Of a stretch of DNA of 64,000 bases, positions 32,470 to 43,740 are shown piece by piece. A program made the position numbers and the translations under genes. A model generated the notes under the pieces. The model saw nothing but the letters and a program-made list of their open reading frames with translations, did no database searches and was not told where the DNA came from. Every line of letters begins with the position of its first letter. Positions within the stretch are counted from its first letter, which is position 1. Source of the stretch: Raphanus sativus (taxonomy: Eukaryota > Streptophyta > Magnoliopsida > Brassicales > Brassicaceae); the NCBI RefSeq assembly GCF_000801105.2, contig NW_026615362.1, positions 1 through 64,000 of the forward strand, written 5' to 3'.

Positions 32470-35400
32470 TTCCCTACCTCTTGAAAAGGTTCTGGCCTCA
32501 GAACATCATCATCTGCAAGAAAAGGGGACAAATCAGATACATTGAACGTATGGGAAATCTTAAACTCACCTGGAAGATCAAGCTTATAAGCATTGTCATT
32601 GATCTTTTCAAGAACCCGGAAGGGTCCAGTCCCTCGAGGTGATAGCTTGGACTTCCTTGCTTCAGGAAACCTTTCTGGCCGCATGTGCAACCACACCAAG
32701 TCTCCTGGTTCGAACAAAACTTCCTTTCTCTTCTGGTCGACCCGCGCCTTGACCTTGGCCGCCTTGGCTTCTAGTCTCTCCTTGACTTTTTGGTGCAAGG
32801 TCTTAACAAACTCCGCCTTGTTGGCTCCATCTCTACTGCGGTACATAGGACTGGGCAGTGTGGAAAGGTCCAAAGGAGTTTCAGGCTGAAAACCATAGAC
32901 AACTTCAAAAGGAGAAAGATCAGTAGTAGAGTGCCTAGCATGGTTATAAGCAAATTCAATAAAAGGCAGACAAGTTAACCAGTTCCTTAAGTTCTTACCG
33001 ACCGTAGCTCTCAGTAACTGAGAGAGTGTACGGTTTACTACCTCGGTTTGGCCATCAGTCTGTGGATGGCAAGTGGTCGAGAACAGCAGCTTGGTACCAA
33101 GTTTACCCCATAAAGTCTTCCAGAAATGGCTTAAGAACTTGGTGTCTCGGTCAGATACAATGGTCCTAGGCATGCCATGTAGACGAACCACCTCTTTGAA
33201 GAACAGGTTGGCGATTTGGGTGGCATCATTGGTTGTGTTGCAAGAAATGAAGTGAGCCATCTTGGAGAACCTGTCCACAACAACAAAAAAGGAATCCTTG
33301 TGGTCTATCTTGGGCAAGCCCAGCACAAAGTCCATAGAAAGATCTACCCAAGGGTGGTCAGGAATAGGTAAAGGCATGTATAAACCGTAAGGATGTGACC
33401 TGGATTTTGTCTTAAGGCAGACAATGCACTTGGTGCACAAGTTCTCAACGTCCCTCCTCATGTTTGGCCAAAAGAAATGATCGGTTAGGACACTTAGAGT
33501 TTTATCTCTACCAAAATGTCCCATGAGGCCGCCACCATGGGCCTCCCGAACCAGCAATTCCCGCATGGAACCTTGGGGAATGCACAGTTTCTTTTCCTTG
33601 AACAAGAAGCCATCTTGTTGGTAAAATGGGCCGGCTGCCATCTTGGTAGTTTTCCTGAAAACTTCTTGAAAGTCAGGGTCAGTAATATAAGAGTCCTTAA
33701 TATACTCAAAACCCATGATCTTAGCTTCCATGGTGGAGATAAGAGTGTGTCTCCGGGACAGTGCATCGGCCACCACATTGTCTTTGCCCTTCTTGTACTT
33801 AATCACATAAGGGAAAGTCTCCACAAACTCTAACCATCTGGCGTGCCTCTTCTTGAGTGTGGTCTGACCTCTCAAGTGCTTAAGAGTCTCATGATCTGTA
33901 TGAATAACAAACTCTTTAGACAAAAGATAATGTTGCCAAGTTTCAAGAGATCTCACTAGAGCATAAAGCTCTTTGTCGTAGGTGGGATAATTGAGGGCAG
34001 CTCCACTCAATTTCTCACTGAAGAAGGCTACTGGTCGGCCTCCTTGAGTAAGCACAGCTCCTATGCCTGTACCTGATGCATCACATTCAATCTCAAAGGT
34101 TTTATCGAAGTTAGGCAGAGTAAGGACTGGTGCATGAGTCAAACTATATTTAAGCCTGTTAAAAGACTCTTCTTGGGCAGGACCCCAAGTAAAGGATACA
34201 TTCTTCTTGATCACAGACGTCATTGGGGCAGCAATGGTACTGAAATCCCTGACGAACCGTCGATAGAAGCTGGCCAGACCATGAAAACTGCGGACATGGC
34301 CTATGGTGGTCGGAGTTGGCCAGTCTTGGATCGCCTTGATCTTTTCTTCATCGACCTTCAGTCCCTGTGAACTCACAACAAAACCTAAGAAAACCAATTC
34401 ATCAGTACAAAACACACATTTCTTTAGGTTAGCATAAAGTCCCTCTTGCCTCAATGCCTTCAGCACCTGCTCTACATGATAAACATGGTCGGATAAACTC
34501 TGACTATAGATCAGTATATCATCAAAGTACACAACCACAAACTTACTGATGTATGGCCTTAGAACCTCGTTCATAAGCCTCATGAATGTGCTGGGGGCGT
34601 TGGTAAGGCCAAATGGCATCACAAGCCACTCATACAAACCTTGTTTCGTCTTGAAGGCGGTTTTCCACTCATCACCTTCCTTCATACGAACTTGGTGATA
34701 TCCACTCCTGAGATCAATCTTAGAAAACACAGTAGAACCACTTAGTTCATCCAACATATCATCTAATCTAGGTATAGGGTACCGATATTTGATGGTTATG
34801 TTGTTGATGGCTCGGCAGTCCACACACATGCGCCATGTTCCGTCCTTCTTAGGCACCAATAGGACCGGAACCGCACAAGGACTTAGGCTCTCACGGATAT
34901 AGCCTTTGTCCATGAGGTCTTGGACCTGCCTCTCCAACTCCTTGGCCTCTTCAGGGTTAACACGGTAAGCGGCTCGGTTGGGTAGTGGTGCGCCTGGTAC
35001 AAGGTCGATCTGATGTTCAATGCCGCGGATGGGGGGCAATCCGGCGGGTATATCATCAGGGAAGACGTCCTTGTACTTCTCCATGAGGTCTTGCATCTCG
35101 CCAGGTAGCTCTTGTGCCTCAAAACCTGTAAAACAACCTTCCTTAAAGACCATTAGTAGCACCTGCGTCTCACGAGATAAAGATTTAAGAACTTGGCCTG
35201 AAGACATATAAAGGTTGGTTTTACTTACCTTTCCAGCCTGGTCCATTGATTTCTGCATATCATGGACTTCTTGTGGACTAAGGGGAGCTAAGCTGTGCTT
35301 CTTGTTGTTATGGCAGAAGCTGTAGACATTGGTCCGACCATGGTGGATGGTTTCCTTGTCAAATTGCCACGGCCTGCCAAGAAGTATGTGGCCGGCTTGC

Positions 35401-36920
35401 ATAGGAACAACATCACACTTCACCTGGTCATGGTACCTGCCAATACTAAAAGACACAACAACTTGCTCGGCTATCTTGAGCTCAGTCTCATCATTGAGCC
35501 ACTTGAGTCGGTATGGTCTCGGGTGTGGAGTCTTGATCAAACCTAGCTTATCAACAAGATACTTGCTAGCCACATTAGTACAAGAACCACCATCTATGAT
35601 CAAGCTACATACCTTTTGTTCCACACTACATCTTGTATGGAAGATGTTTTCTCTTTGGACGGTTTCAGGATCAAAGAGTGCACTGAGGGATCGTCTGGTC
35701 ACTAGTAACTCACCAGTCTCAGCATAATCGATCAATTCCTCATCAGACGCATCTGTCTCCAACTCGGCCTCATCTTGGGACTCGTACTCCCCATCGGCCT
35801 TAAGGACCATCACTCTCTTGTTCGGACAATCTCTAGCATAGTGTCCTTTTCCCTGACATTTAAAACAAGTAATATCACGAGTTCTCTGATTTTGAACTTG
35901 ACCCTTACCTTGGTCAGATGAACTGGCTCTAGTTGTGTCAGCTTGGTTCTTCTTGAACCGGTTCTCCACTTCTATGGATTTGTTCTTTTCAGCACCTTTG
36001 GAACCTGGTTGAGACCACACAGGTTTGCTCCGGCTAGTGGCCGCATTCTTCCTCTTGATATGGCCCTCAGCCTGGACGGCATAGTGCAAGAGATCATTGA
36101 AGTCCTCATACGGTTGGCGCTCCACCTTCCGTGCAATCCGATCGTTCAGTCCCTCCAAGAACTGAGACATCATGGACGCCTCAGACTCGTCCACTTCCAA
36201 TCGATTCCTTAGAGCCTCAAACTCTTCAAAGTACTCCTCCACGGACTTAGTTCCCTGAGACAACTTACGAAAACGTTTTAGTAAATCTCTAGGATAATGT
36301 GATGGAATGTACCTCGCTCGGAGTTTGGTTCGCATCTCAATCCAGTTTTGGACTCTCCATACTGGACCGGACTTAGCAACATCTCGATCCCACCATGATA
36401 GAGCATTATCAGTGAGCTGGGCCGCGGCTAGAGCTATCTTCTTTGCCTCAGAGTACTTGTAGTACTCAAAGATATATTCCATGCGTTTCTCCCATGTGAT
36501 GTAAGCGTCCGGATCCACCTTTCCCGCGAACGTAGGTGGCTTCAGTTTGATGTCCTTGCCTCTTTGGAAGGCCGCATCATCGTTCCGGTCTCGGTCCCTC
36601 CTCTGGTCAGGGCTTCCGTCCCTCCTTTGGTAAGGGCTTACATCTCTTCCACGCCTCCCACCTCGAGCGGCCTGGTTGGCACCTCCACGATCTGGTGGCT
36701 CATACTCGGACTCATCTTCCTCCGACTCGGACTGCGGCTGGTTGAGATAAGGGCCGAACCTTCTTCTAGCCTGCTGGCCATTGGGTTGGTTCTGGTTTCC
36801 CTGACCCATGAGATTCATTTGTGCAGTCAAGGCAGTAAGGGCTTCCGTGAGCTGAGCTTGTCCAGCCTGCAAAGCTTGGAGTTGGTTGTTGATCTCAGCT
36901 GCACCATTCAAGTCTCCCAT
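32136..36920 (-). CDS. A gag-pol polyprotein, CRM type (1594 aa)
   Basis: One open frame from ATG 36918-36920 to the stop at 32136. Order: Gln-rich N-terminus; gag core about 130-250 ([24 protein letters not shown]); CCHC knuckle 352-365; protease with D443-G-G-S; RT about 660-850 with YFDD at 798-801; RNase H with D947, E984, D1009, D1052; integrase with H1128, H1135, C1165, C1168 and the catalytic triad D1197, D1257, E1293 (D-35-E); a GPY/F-type motif at 1431-1445; then a basic/Gln-rich tail that lacks a classical chromodomain. The PPT encodes residues about 1479-1484 and residues 1485-1594 lie in the 3' LTR. In CRM elements this tail carries the CR motif linked to centromere targeting. All catalytic residues I can check are present, so it may be functional. 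Particle assembly and reverse transcription are cytoplasmic; integration is nuclear. Confidence 0.93.
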   Translation of the reverse strand: MGDLNGAAEINNQLQALQAGQAQLTEALTALTAQMNLMGQGNQNQPNGQQARRRFGPYLNQPQSESEEDESEYEPPDRGGANQAARGGRRGRDVSPYQRRDGSPDQRRDRDRNDDAAFQRGKDIKLKPPTFAGKVDPDAYITWEKRMEYIFEYYKYSEAKKIALAAAQLTDNALSWWDRDVAKSGPVWRVQNWIEMRTKLRARYIPSHYPRDLLKRFRKLSQGTKSVEEYFEEFEALRNRLEVDESEASMMSQFLEGLNDRIARKVERQPYEDFNDLLHYAVQAEGHIKRKNAATSRSKPVWSQPGSKGAEKNKSIEVENRFKKNQADTTRASSSDQGKGQVQNQRTRDITCFKCQGKGHYARDCPNKRVMVLKADGEYESQDEAELETDASDEELIDYAETGELLVTRRSLSALFDPETVQRENIFHTRCSVEQKVCSLIIDGGSCTNVASKYLVDKLGLIKTPHPRPYRLKWLNDETELKIAEQVVVSFSIGRYHDQVKCDVVPMQAGHILLGRPWQFDKETIHHGRTNVYSFCHNNKKHSLAPLSPQEVHDMQKSMDQAGKVSKTNLYMSSGQVLKSLSRETQVLLMVFKEGCFTGFEAQELPGEMQDLMEKYKDVFPDDIPAGLPPIRGIEHQIDLVPGAPLPNRAAYRVNPEEAKELERQVQDLMDKGYIRESLSPCAVPVLLVPKKDGTWRMCVDCRAINNITIKYRYPIPRLDDMLDELSGSTVFSKIDLRSGYHQVRMKEGDEWKTAFKTKQGLYEWLVMPFGLTNAPSTFMRLMNEVLRPYISKFVVVYFDDILIYSQSLSDHVYHVEQVLKALRQEGLYANLKKCVFCTDELVFLGFVVSSQGLKVDEEKIKAIQDWPTPTTIGHVRSFHGLASFYRRFVRDFSTIAAPMTSVIKKNVSFTWGPAQEESFNRLKYSLTHAPVLTLPNFDKTFEIECDASGTGIGAVLTQGGRPVAFFSEKLSGAALNYPTYDKELYALVRSLETWQHYLLSKEFVIHTDHETLKHLRGQTTLKKRHARWLEFVETFPYVIKYKKGKDNVVADALSRRHTLISTMEAKIMGFEYIKDSYITDPDFQEVFRKTTKMAAGPFYQQDGFLFKEKKLCIPQGSMRELLVREAHGGGLMGHFGRDKTLSVLTDHFFWPNMRRDVENLCTKCIVCLKTKSRSHPYGLYMPLPIPDHPWVDLSMDFVLGLPKIDHKDSFFVVVDRFSKMAHFISCNTTNDATQIANLFFKEVVRLHGMPRTIVSDRDTKFLSHFWKTLWGKLGTKLLFSTTCHPQTDGQTEVVNRTLSQLLRATVGKNLRNWLTCLPFIEFAYNHARHSTTDLSPFEVVYGFQPETPLDLSTLPSPMYRSRDGANKAEFVKTLHQKVKERLEAKAAKVKARVDQKRKEVLFEPGDLVWLHMRPERFPEARKSKLSPRGTGPFRVLEKINDNAYKLDLPGEFKISHTFNVSDLSPFLADDDVLRPEPFQEVGNDEAIQVEVPIIRRGPTTRSGTRAIREGFSKAVQQILDQDGQTGQNQLLIEEMIQLKIQDQASSIEVQDSAGPIQFRSLGQNQAGSIISTFNLGSESISNPTDHIASGSEI
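32470..32484 (-). other. A polypurine tract, inside the coding frame
   Basis: Minus strand TCAAGAGGTAGGGAA ending against TGATGAGG. The homologous tracts in A2 (24294) and E (43741) have the same place in the frame. Confidence 0.85.
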
Positions 36921-37549
36921 ATCTCCTGGAAAATAAGAAAGACAAGAAGATCAAGTGCAAAGGGAATTGGCCAAGAAAGAAAGAAGAAAGAAAAGGACTT
37001 AAGAAAGAAAAGAAAAGAGATGTCAAACTTGAATGCAAATGAATGAATGAAAGCAAATCTCTTTTTTTTTTTTTTATGAAAATTAATTTCGAAATTCTTT
37101 TAATAAGGAAAGTTGAAATCTTTTTTTTTTTTAAACTTTGGAAAGAATTAAAATCGAAAAAATTTAAAAAGAGAAAGAAAATCAAACTTTAAATGCAAAT
37201 CAAAATTAAATGATGATTGACAAGAATAAATGCAAACTAAATGAGATTCTAATCAGGATTAAATGCAAACTAATCAATCTACTAAATATGGAATGCAAAT
37301 GCAAACAAATAAATGCAAGAATGATCAATTAATACAAAATATGGAAAGCAAGACCAAGATGCACAAACAGGTTAACTAAATGATGCAACCCACGAAATGA
37401 TCTAGCAAGCCTATGATGAACACTATGATGAACAGCAAGAACAAGCAAGAACAGCAAGAACAATTTTTTTTTTTTTAAGAGATGCAAATGCAAAACAGAC
37501 AACAAAATGAACTAAAGGATAGAAATAACCAAATCTTTTGGAGCCTTTG
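36921..37549 (-). other. A 5' leader, no gene
   Basis: AT-rich untranslated leader between PBS and gag with long T/A runs on plus near 37061-37074, 37121-37132 and 37464-37476. No start codon context or motif suggests a protein. Confidence 0.7.
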
Positions 37550-37563
37550 GCTCTGATACCAAA
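37550..37563 (-). other. A primer-binding site (tRNAi-Met type)
   Basis: Minus strand TTTGGTATCAGAGC next to the 5' LTR end (TGTAACA). Confidence 0.9.
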
Positions 37564-38440
37564 TGTTACAGGCTGGGAACCGGGCTGCAAACTAGTGGCT
37601 TGGAGAATATGATCCTGGTCGATTTTGGTACTGGTTTTGAAAGAACTTGATGCTTGGATCAAATCGGCCAAAACTGTACCTGAAACAAAAGAAACTTTTT
37701 ATGAGTTTTATGGATTTATAAAAATGAAGAACAGAAGCAAAACTATGAAAATAAAACAAGAACAGAAACAGAGATGATTTTTATGGATTTTAGATTTATA
37801 AAAATGAATCAAACAAAAGATGCAAACAGAAATAAAAACAAGAGAAATAAAAAGGATAGAGATGGTGATGGAATCTGTTGCTGGATGTGTCTCTCTCAAC
37901 AGATCAGTGGATGGATGATGAGTAGAAGATGGGATTGGCCTTGCTGGATGTGTATCACTCTCAAGGCAAATCGTTGGGGGGATTGATGGGATGAAGAATC
38001 GCCACAAGCTTGATGGTTGGAGCTTGATAAGATTCAGGCTGCTCTCTCTTGCTTCTCACACTAGAAAGACTTAGGGTTTTCTTTGCAAAGGCAAAACAAA
38101 TTTTATTCAAGACTAAAGTGCCAAATTTCGTCAGCCACAAGGGGTTATAAAGCCATCCCTTTGTGGACTCAACAAAGTCTTAAAAGGCCTAGACAAAGGG
38201 CCAACTTTCACAAAAGATAAAAGGCTGACAATTGCCCAAAGTCTTAACCAAAATAAAATTAAAATTAAAAGAGTAAACCGGTTGCTGATTGAGATGCCTA
38301 AACCAAAGCTCATAGTATGCTTGCATGTTGCCTCATTAAAACCTTATCGGGAAAACCCAGTGGGACAAAACCTGATGAAGGAAAAAGAGTACAACACATA
38401 CTACTTACTTTGGTGGTTGGCTATATCTCTGAACCGGAAG
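37564..38440 (-). repeat. A 5' LTR, piece next to PBS
   Basis: Matches 31279-32155, with differences at three sites that I could see. It is cut at GGAAG by B2; the rest is 51226-51539. Confidence 0.9.
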
Positions 38441-41182
38441 TGTAAGACCCGAACCCGGCCGGCTAGGCCGCGGTCGATGCCTCACGTCGCTCGGTCCATA
38501 CCCTGACCGAACCACTCAATTTTTCGATCTTTATCTATACTTTCGCCAAAGGGCAAAGTCTATCTTAGACCTTAGCTTAAGACTACCTTAGTCCTTCCCT
38601 AGCTTAGATCCTTTCAACTTATGCACAGAGGAATATTCTCTAATTAACCATTGGTCTAAAACCAATCTAACACTTGTCAGGTCGAATCACCTTAGCCATG
38701 GTCAGTATACACAACTACTACCAGCTCCAAGGTTGATCCTGAACCTAAACCAAGTCATACAATAACCGAGGTTCCATTCCCCTAACCATTCTATCTAGAT
38801 CTATGCAATATTGCTAGATCATACCTTTGCCACATCCACGGAGCTTGATAGCTCTTTGTCTCAGCTGCCTTAGCTGTCTAGCTAGCTCATCCAGCTAGCT
38901 GAACTGAACCACTTCACTTGAGGTTCCCAACTCTCTTCCAGCTGATCGAGCTGCGAGGTAGCTTTGCCCAGCTCCCCGTCCACTCGTCCAACTCCCTTAT
39001 ACCTGTATAAACTCTCCCCTTAGGTTACTTAGTCATTCAACCAACCATCCCCACAGACCAAGTACCTTTGGGAAGTCTTCAGCTACAAAAACAACCTCAA
39101 GCAAACATGCTCCAAAACTAATTAAAATTCATGATAATTCATGATAATTCATAACTAAGAGAATGGTCAAGTCAGATTTCTCAGAACTGGCCTCGATCAT
39201 ACTGATCTCGCCCATGAACAGCCCATATGGCCATAACTGACCACCTCTAAATCAATGAGATAAAACTAATCTTTCACCATGATAATTCATGATAAATACC
39301 CATTAAGAGATATTTGAAGTCGGATCCTAACAATTCCCTCAGGAACTATCAGATCTCCACTTACCTGCCCAACCAAGGCCATGGAGAGATTTCTCTGAAT
39401 CGGCCACTCCATGGTTCAGTACCTCCATGTTTGAACATCATAGAATGAGATTAACAATGCCCACCAGTTCCTGAGTCAATCAACCAACCACCCCACATGA
39501 CTTAGAACTGATGAGTCTTCACTCATACCTAACCGACCATGGAACCATGTCCCAATGAACCTGGTCAGTCTTGCTCTTCTTCATGGCTCTCAGCCAATCC
39601 TGTACCAACCCAAGGTTGAAACCTATCATACCATATGATTCCATTACCTCATTGCCACGGCCTGAAGCCATTGGTAATGCAAAACCATAGATTAGGTTCA
39701 CTCATGAACCACCATGAATCACTAGTTGCTGTATAGCATCTAATTACCATCCCATATGGATGAATTAGTTCAACTATGATCCGCCCCTTTCTCCAGGGTC
39801 CTGTATCCCTACAATACATCACAATATATGGTCTCCAAGGGCGTGCCACACTTGGCCTCATATGCACCTCAAGAGACACCAACATAAACCACAAAGTAAT
39901 CATATGTACATATTACCTTAGACTTGATCTTACTAGATCTTGTGCTTCCTGTATCATGTCTGGCCATGCTCCTACATTGCACGCCTCTATCAAGTCTTAT
40001 CATATACCTCCAGTATTGATAAGAACCAATCATGGGTCGCACCCATCATCCATTCCATGGAACTCCCATGAAAACAGTTTCTGCACTGCATCCACCTTCA
40101 AGGCTGTTCTCCATTCAATTCCAACCATTTGCGTGTGTTACCATGACGTAGAGGAAGCCTATGGTGTGTTCATCCATGATCAAACACCACCCAAGGGTCG
40201 TGCATCACTTCCCACTTCAATGCCCATGAAACTGCCTTTCTACACACATCTGCCTTCAAGGCTGCCCTTGGACTTGGAGAGTGAATCCGGTCGTCTCTCC
40301 TCTTCCCTGGCCATTTGGATGTGTAGTAAGGATGTAGAGGAAGCCTATGGCGTGGCAAACCATAATTAAAACACACCAGAGGGTCGTTCTCAACTCCCCT
40401 CTTGATTGCCATCAAAACTGCCTCTTTGCTGCCTTCATCCCACTCTTGGGGTTGGATGTTGCCATCCGACTTTCTCTCTGTTTTCTCTGGTTTTGATTTG
40501 TGTTTCAGGAAGAAGAATGAAGTCCTGGCGTGCCTGCAAAGGCACGGATTTTCCTGATATATATAGAAGAAGGGGTGGTTACTTCTTAACCATTGCATCC
40601 CTTCATTAACATTTCTGGCAATTGATTTAATCAATGGTCCAGATCACACCTGTTCGCCTAGGGCAGTTACCAGACGTCTCTGACAGCCCTAACTGCTCCT
40701 AGACACATCACACACAAGCCTAGGCTGGTTGCCAAAGCCCCTGGTTCAACCACAAGTGCCCACCGGCTCACCGGCACACCCGGGTGGTCCACATGGTCCG
40801 ACCACCGTCCTTACCTGGCCCAACTGCCCAAGACTTGAACAGTCAGTCTAGCTGAGTTGAGCTGATCCCCAGCTGACCCAGCTGAGTGAGCTAGTTCATC
40901 CAGCTCAGGGAGCTGACACACTCTTCAGTGAGCTACACTGAGCTGCACTACACTTCATCTAGCTGGTCGAGCTTGCTCACTGCATCGCCCAGCTGCCATA
41001 CACTTTGTCCAGCTCCTTTATACTTGTCTCCTTCTTGGTTTGGCTATATCCTAGCTTCCTGATGCCCTTAACCTTACTTACAGTCCATGATACCCTTGTT
41101 TTTAGGTCACATGACATGACTGGTGCGTCTCCTTGCACCATGGTCGATCCTAATGATCATATCTAGGATCAGGGACATGACA
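38441..41182 (-). repeat. B2 3' LTR (2742 bp)
   Basis: Plus-strand TGTAAGACCCG...GGGACATGACA. It carries both AGCT clusters (about 38860-38985 and 40850-41010) and the minus-strand TATA (about 40558-40565). It lacks 27 bp present in the 5' LTR near 50120-50150. Confidence 0.9.
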
Positions 41183-41197
41183 AGTCTCCCCCACTTA
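41183..41197 (-). other. B2 polypurine tract
   Basis: Minus strand TAAGTGGGGGAGACT, next to the 3' LTR. Confidence 0.8.
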
Positions 41198-41618
41198 GAA
41201 TGGATTCGTCCTCGAATCCTGTGGTGCTTACATCCCATATCATGACAAAGGTTCCAACTGAACTCTTTGCATCCTGCACATCCGCTAAGGTTCATGACCC
41301 CAGTCACAACTTACTGGATCATTCCTTAACTGACCACAGCTTATCCCAGCTTATCCCAGCTTGGCCTTATTGTGATCTTAGTCCCTATTAGACGAAACCG
41401 CCTCATACTTGACTTCTGTCCATCACCAGACATAGTCATACTTTGATCCTAGTCCATGACTAGATCAGTTTCAGTCCTTAAGAACATACTGCATACTCGA
41501 GTCTTAGTAGATTTACCCAATCTCCAAGCTACTCAATGTATCAGTCAAGTCTTAAAGAACTCGATCACATTCCGGTCCTGTCCACTCCGGGACTCCACCG
41601 TCTCAATCCAACCATAGG

Positions 41619-42164
41619 TCAATCTCCGACTTGGTTGTGCTGCCACCCTCGTCCCTCACTGGACCTAGTCGACCTCATCTCAGCCATCTCGGCTGGTGCC
41701 AAACGATACGGACTTTTGGACATTGGGACCGTTCCCGGTTCTAGTTCGATCATGCTCTGGTCAGTCCCTGCAGGAGGCACACCCTGCAGCGCCCGAAACA
41801 CATCCTTGAACTCTTGAACCAACCGAATCCTCGTCCGGGCTACCACCCCCTACAACCTCCTTAGTGTTAATGGTCGCCAACCAGGCCTCATGACCACCTC
41901 TCAGCATATTTTCCACCTGGACCGCTGAGATCACTAAGCATCCGGAGGTTGGTCGGATCCTTGGAATCTGATCGGGGGTCCACACCCACTCTCAAACTGC
42001 ACTTTTCCCCGGTGACAGTCTAAGGTGGCCAGATTCTTGCCAAGACCAATCCATCCCTAAGATCACTTCATGATTCTTAAGGCTAACCACAATCAGATCC
42101 ACGGGCATCGCCCTTTCCTGGATCATCACTGGGATGTCCCTAACAAGGCCTAGTGAATGCATCC
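41619..42164 (-). pseudogene. B2 protease and linker remnant
   Basis: Minus strand frames homologous to C's protease-RT linker: VGGGSPDEDSV, then [13 protein letters not shown] and [20 protein letters not shown], ending in the same non-RT sequence as B1. Frames differ between 41619-41846 and 41761-41985. E interrupts it at 42165-42169. Confidence 0.75.
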
Positions 42165-42169
42165 TTTGG

Positions 42170-43740
42170 TGATACAGCCTGGAAATCAGACTATATGAAT
42201 TGATGAACTGAGGTTCAACCTGAAAACAAAGAAGATAGATTTTTATGAGTTTTTATGAGTTTTTATGAAACAAAACAGAAACAAATGGAAGATGAATGAG
42301 ATGCTGATTCTATGATGAACTAAATAAGATAAATAAGCAAAGGATAGGATGGAATTAGGCTGCTGGATGTGTATCACTCTCAGCCTAATCAGTTGATGAT
42401 TGAAGTGGATTGAGATGGTGCTTTGCTTGCTGGTTGTGTAACTCTCTCAAGCTTGGCAAATGAATGGGATGGAAGGAAGGGTGGATTGAGGACGCCACAA
42501 GACCCTATGGACAGGAGCCTTGATAAGTCAGGATGCTCTGGAGCTGCTTCTCACAAACTCTAAAGACTTCAAACAATAGTTTTAAGAAAACTAGAAAACT
42601 GAATAATTCTTATTACTTTCAAGATGGGTGTTTTACAATGAAACAAAGACTAGAGCTTTATAGGCTCGACCAAGACAGACTCTAACAGTCATAAAATCAT
42701 AAAAGGAAACTAATAAACTCGAAATAAAATCAAAGGAAATCAAAGGTTTGATGGCTCCATGGAATATAGCCGTTAGAGGCTTAATGGTGAGAATCTTGGC
42801 CAAATGAATGTGGCTGATGTTCTTCTTGTATCTGGACGGTTTTAGGGGGTAAGTAAGCTTCCTGGGAATCTTCCTTATGGTCTGCAAGGTGCTGAGGTCG
42901 TGCCTTAACTGAAGAGAAAAGAGCTGTTGGAGCTTTATTGCAAGGATCTCCAAATAAGGCAGTTTGGTGTAAGTGTGGATCCTCCTGATCCAATGGGGTC
43001 TGGTGCATGGCATAGACTTGTAGAACTCTTCTTGGACTCCTATAATGTCTCCTGGACGTCTTGGTTTAGTCCTGATGTCTTCTGGTCGGATTGGAATGGC
43101 TGGGAAATGATCAAACCGAAAGATTGTCCAATCTTTCCATAAATAGCTCCGGTTTGATTTAAGTGAGTCTTCATTGAACCAACTGATCTCCTGGGTTCTG
43201 GTGTAGCTAAGGACTTCTTTAATACCTCCTGATTGGTTGAAATTATCTCCTGGACGCCAATGTCTGGTTTGAAGCTGATTGAACCGGTTAGCTTCCAATT
43301 GAGGCAGGTGTAGAACTGGTTTGACCGGTTTTGGAGAATGGATCATAACTTCATAATTCCGTGGCCATTTCTCCTGATATTGGGCTTCCTGGAAAGATGA
43401 GAGACTCCTCTTGAATCCTATGATCGGCTTTGGTTCAGGCCGCTCTTTCATTGGGCTTGAATCTCCTTCAAAAGTCGGGTACTCGCAGATGGCTGGGCTG
43501 GGGAACCTCCGGTTTGTAAAATTCATAACTCCTTGGTCCAGTAAGCTTTTCTGGATATTCCAATTGGGCTGGACTCCCTCTTGAGTGTAGAATCCATTAA
43601 AATTTGTTTCGCTCCAAAACTCCTTTTGGTTGTCGAGATATACGCCGTGGACTGGACCTATGTCGCTGGTACCTCCAAAGTGGCCGGTTTGGACTGTTTG
43701 GTTGACCTCTGGTTCAACCACTGGTTTGATGGCCGCATCA
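42170..43740 (-). repeat. E 3' LTR (1571 bp)
   Basis: Plus-strand TGATACAGCC...GGCCGCATCA. Coding from 43740 down to 42633; the TATA (tttata on plus at 42657-42662) lies just before the stop. Confidence 0.92.

Noticed and set aside
37001..37563. Coding potential in the AT-rich leaders of A and E
   Set aside because: Low-complexity Phe/Lys/Ser-rich frames over poly-T/A runs; no conservation between A and E at protein level.
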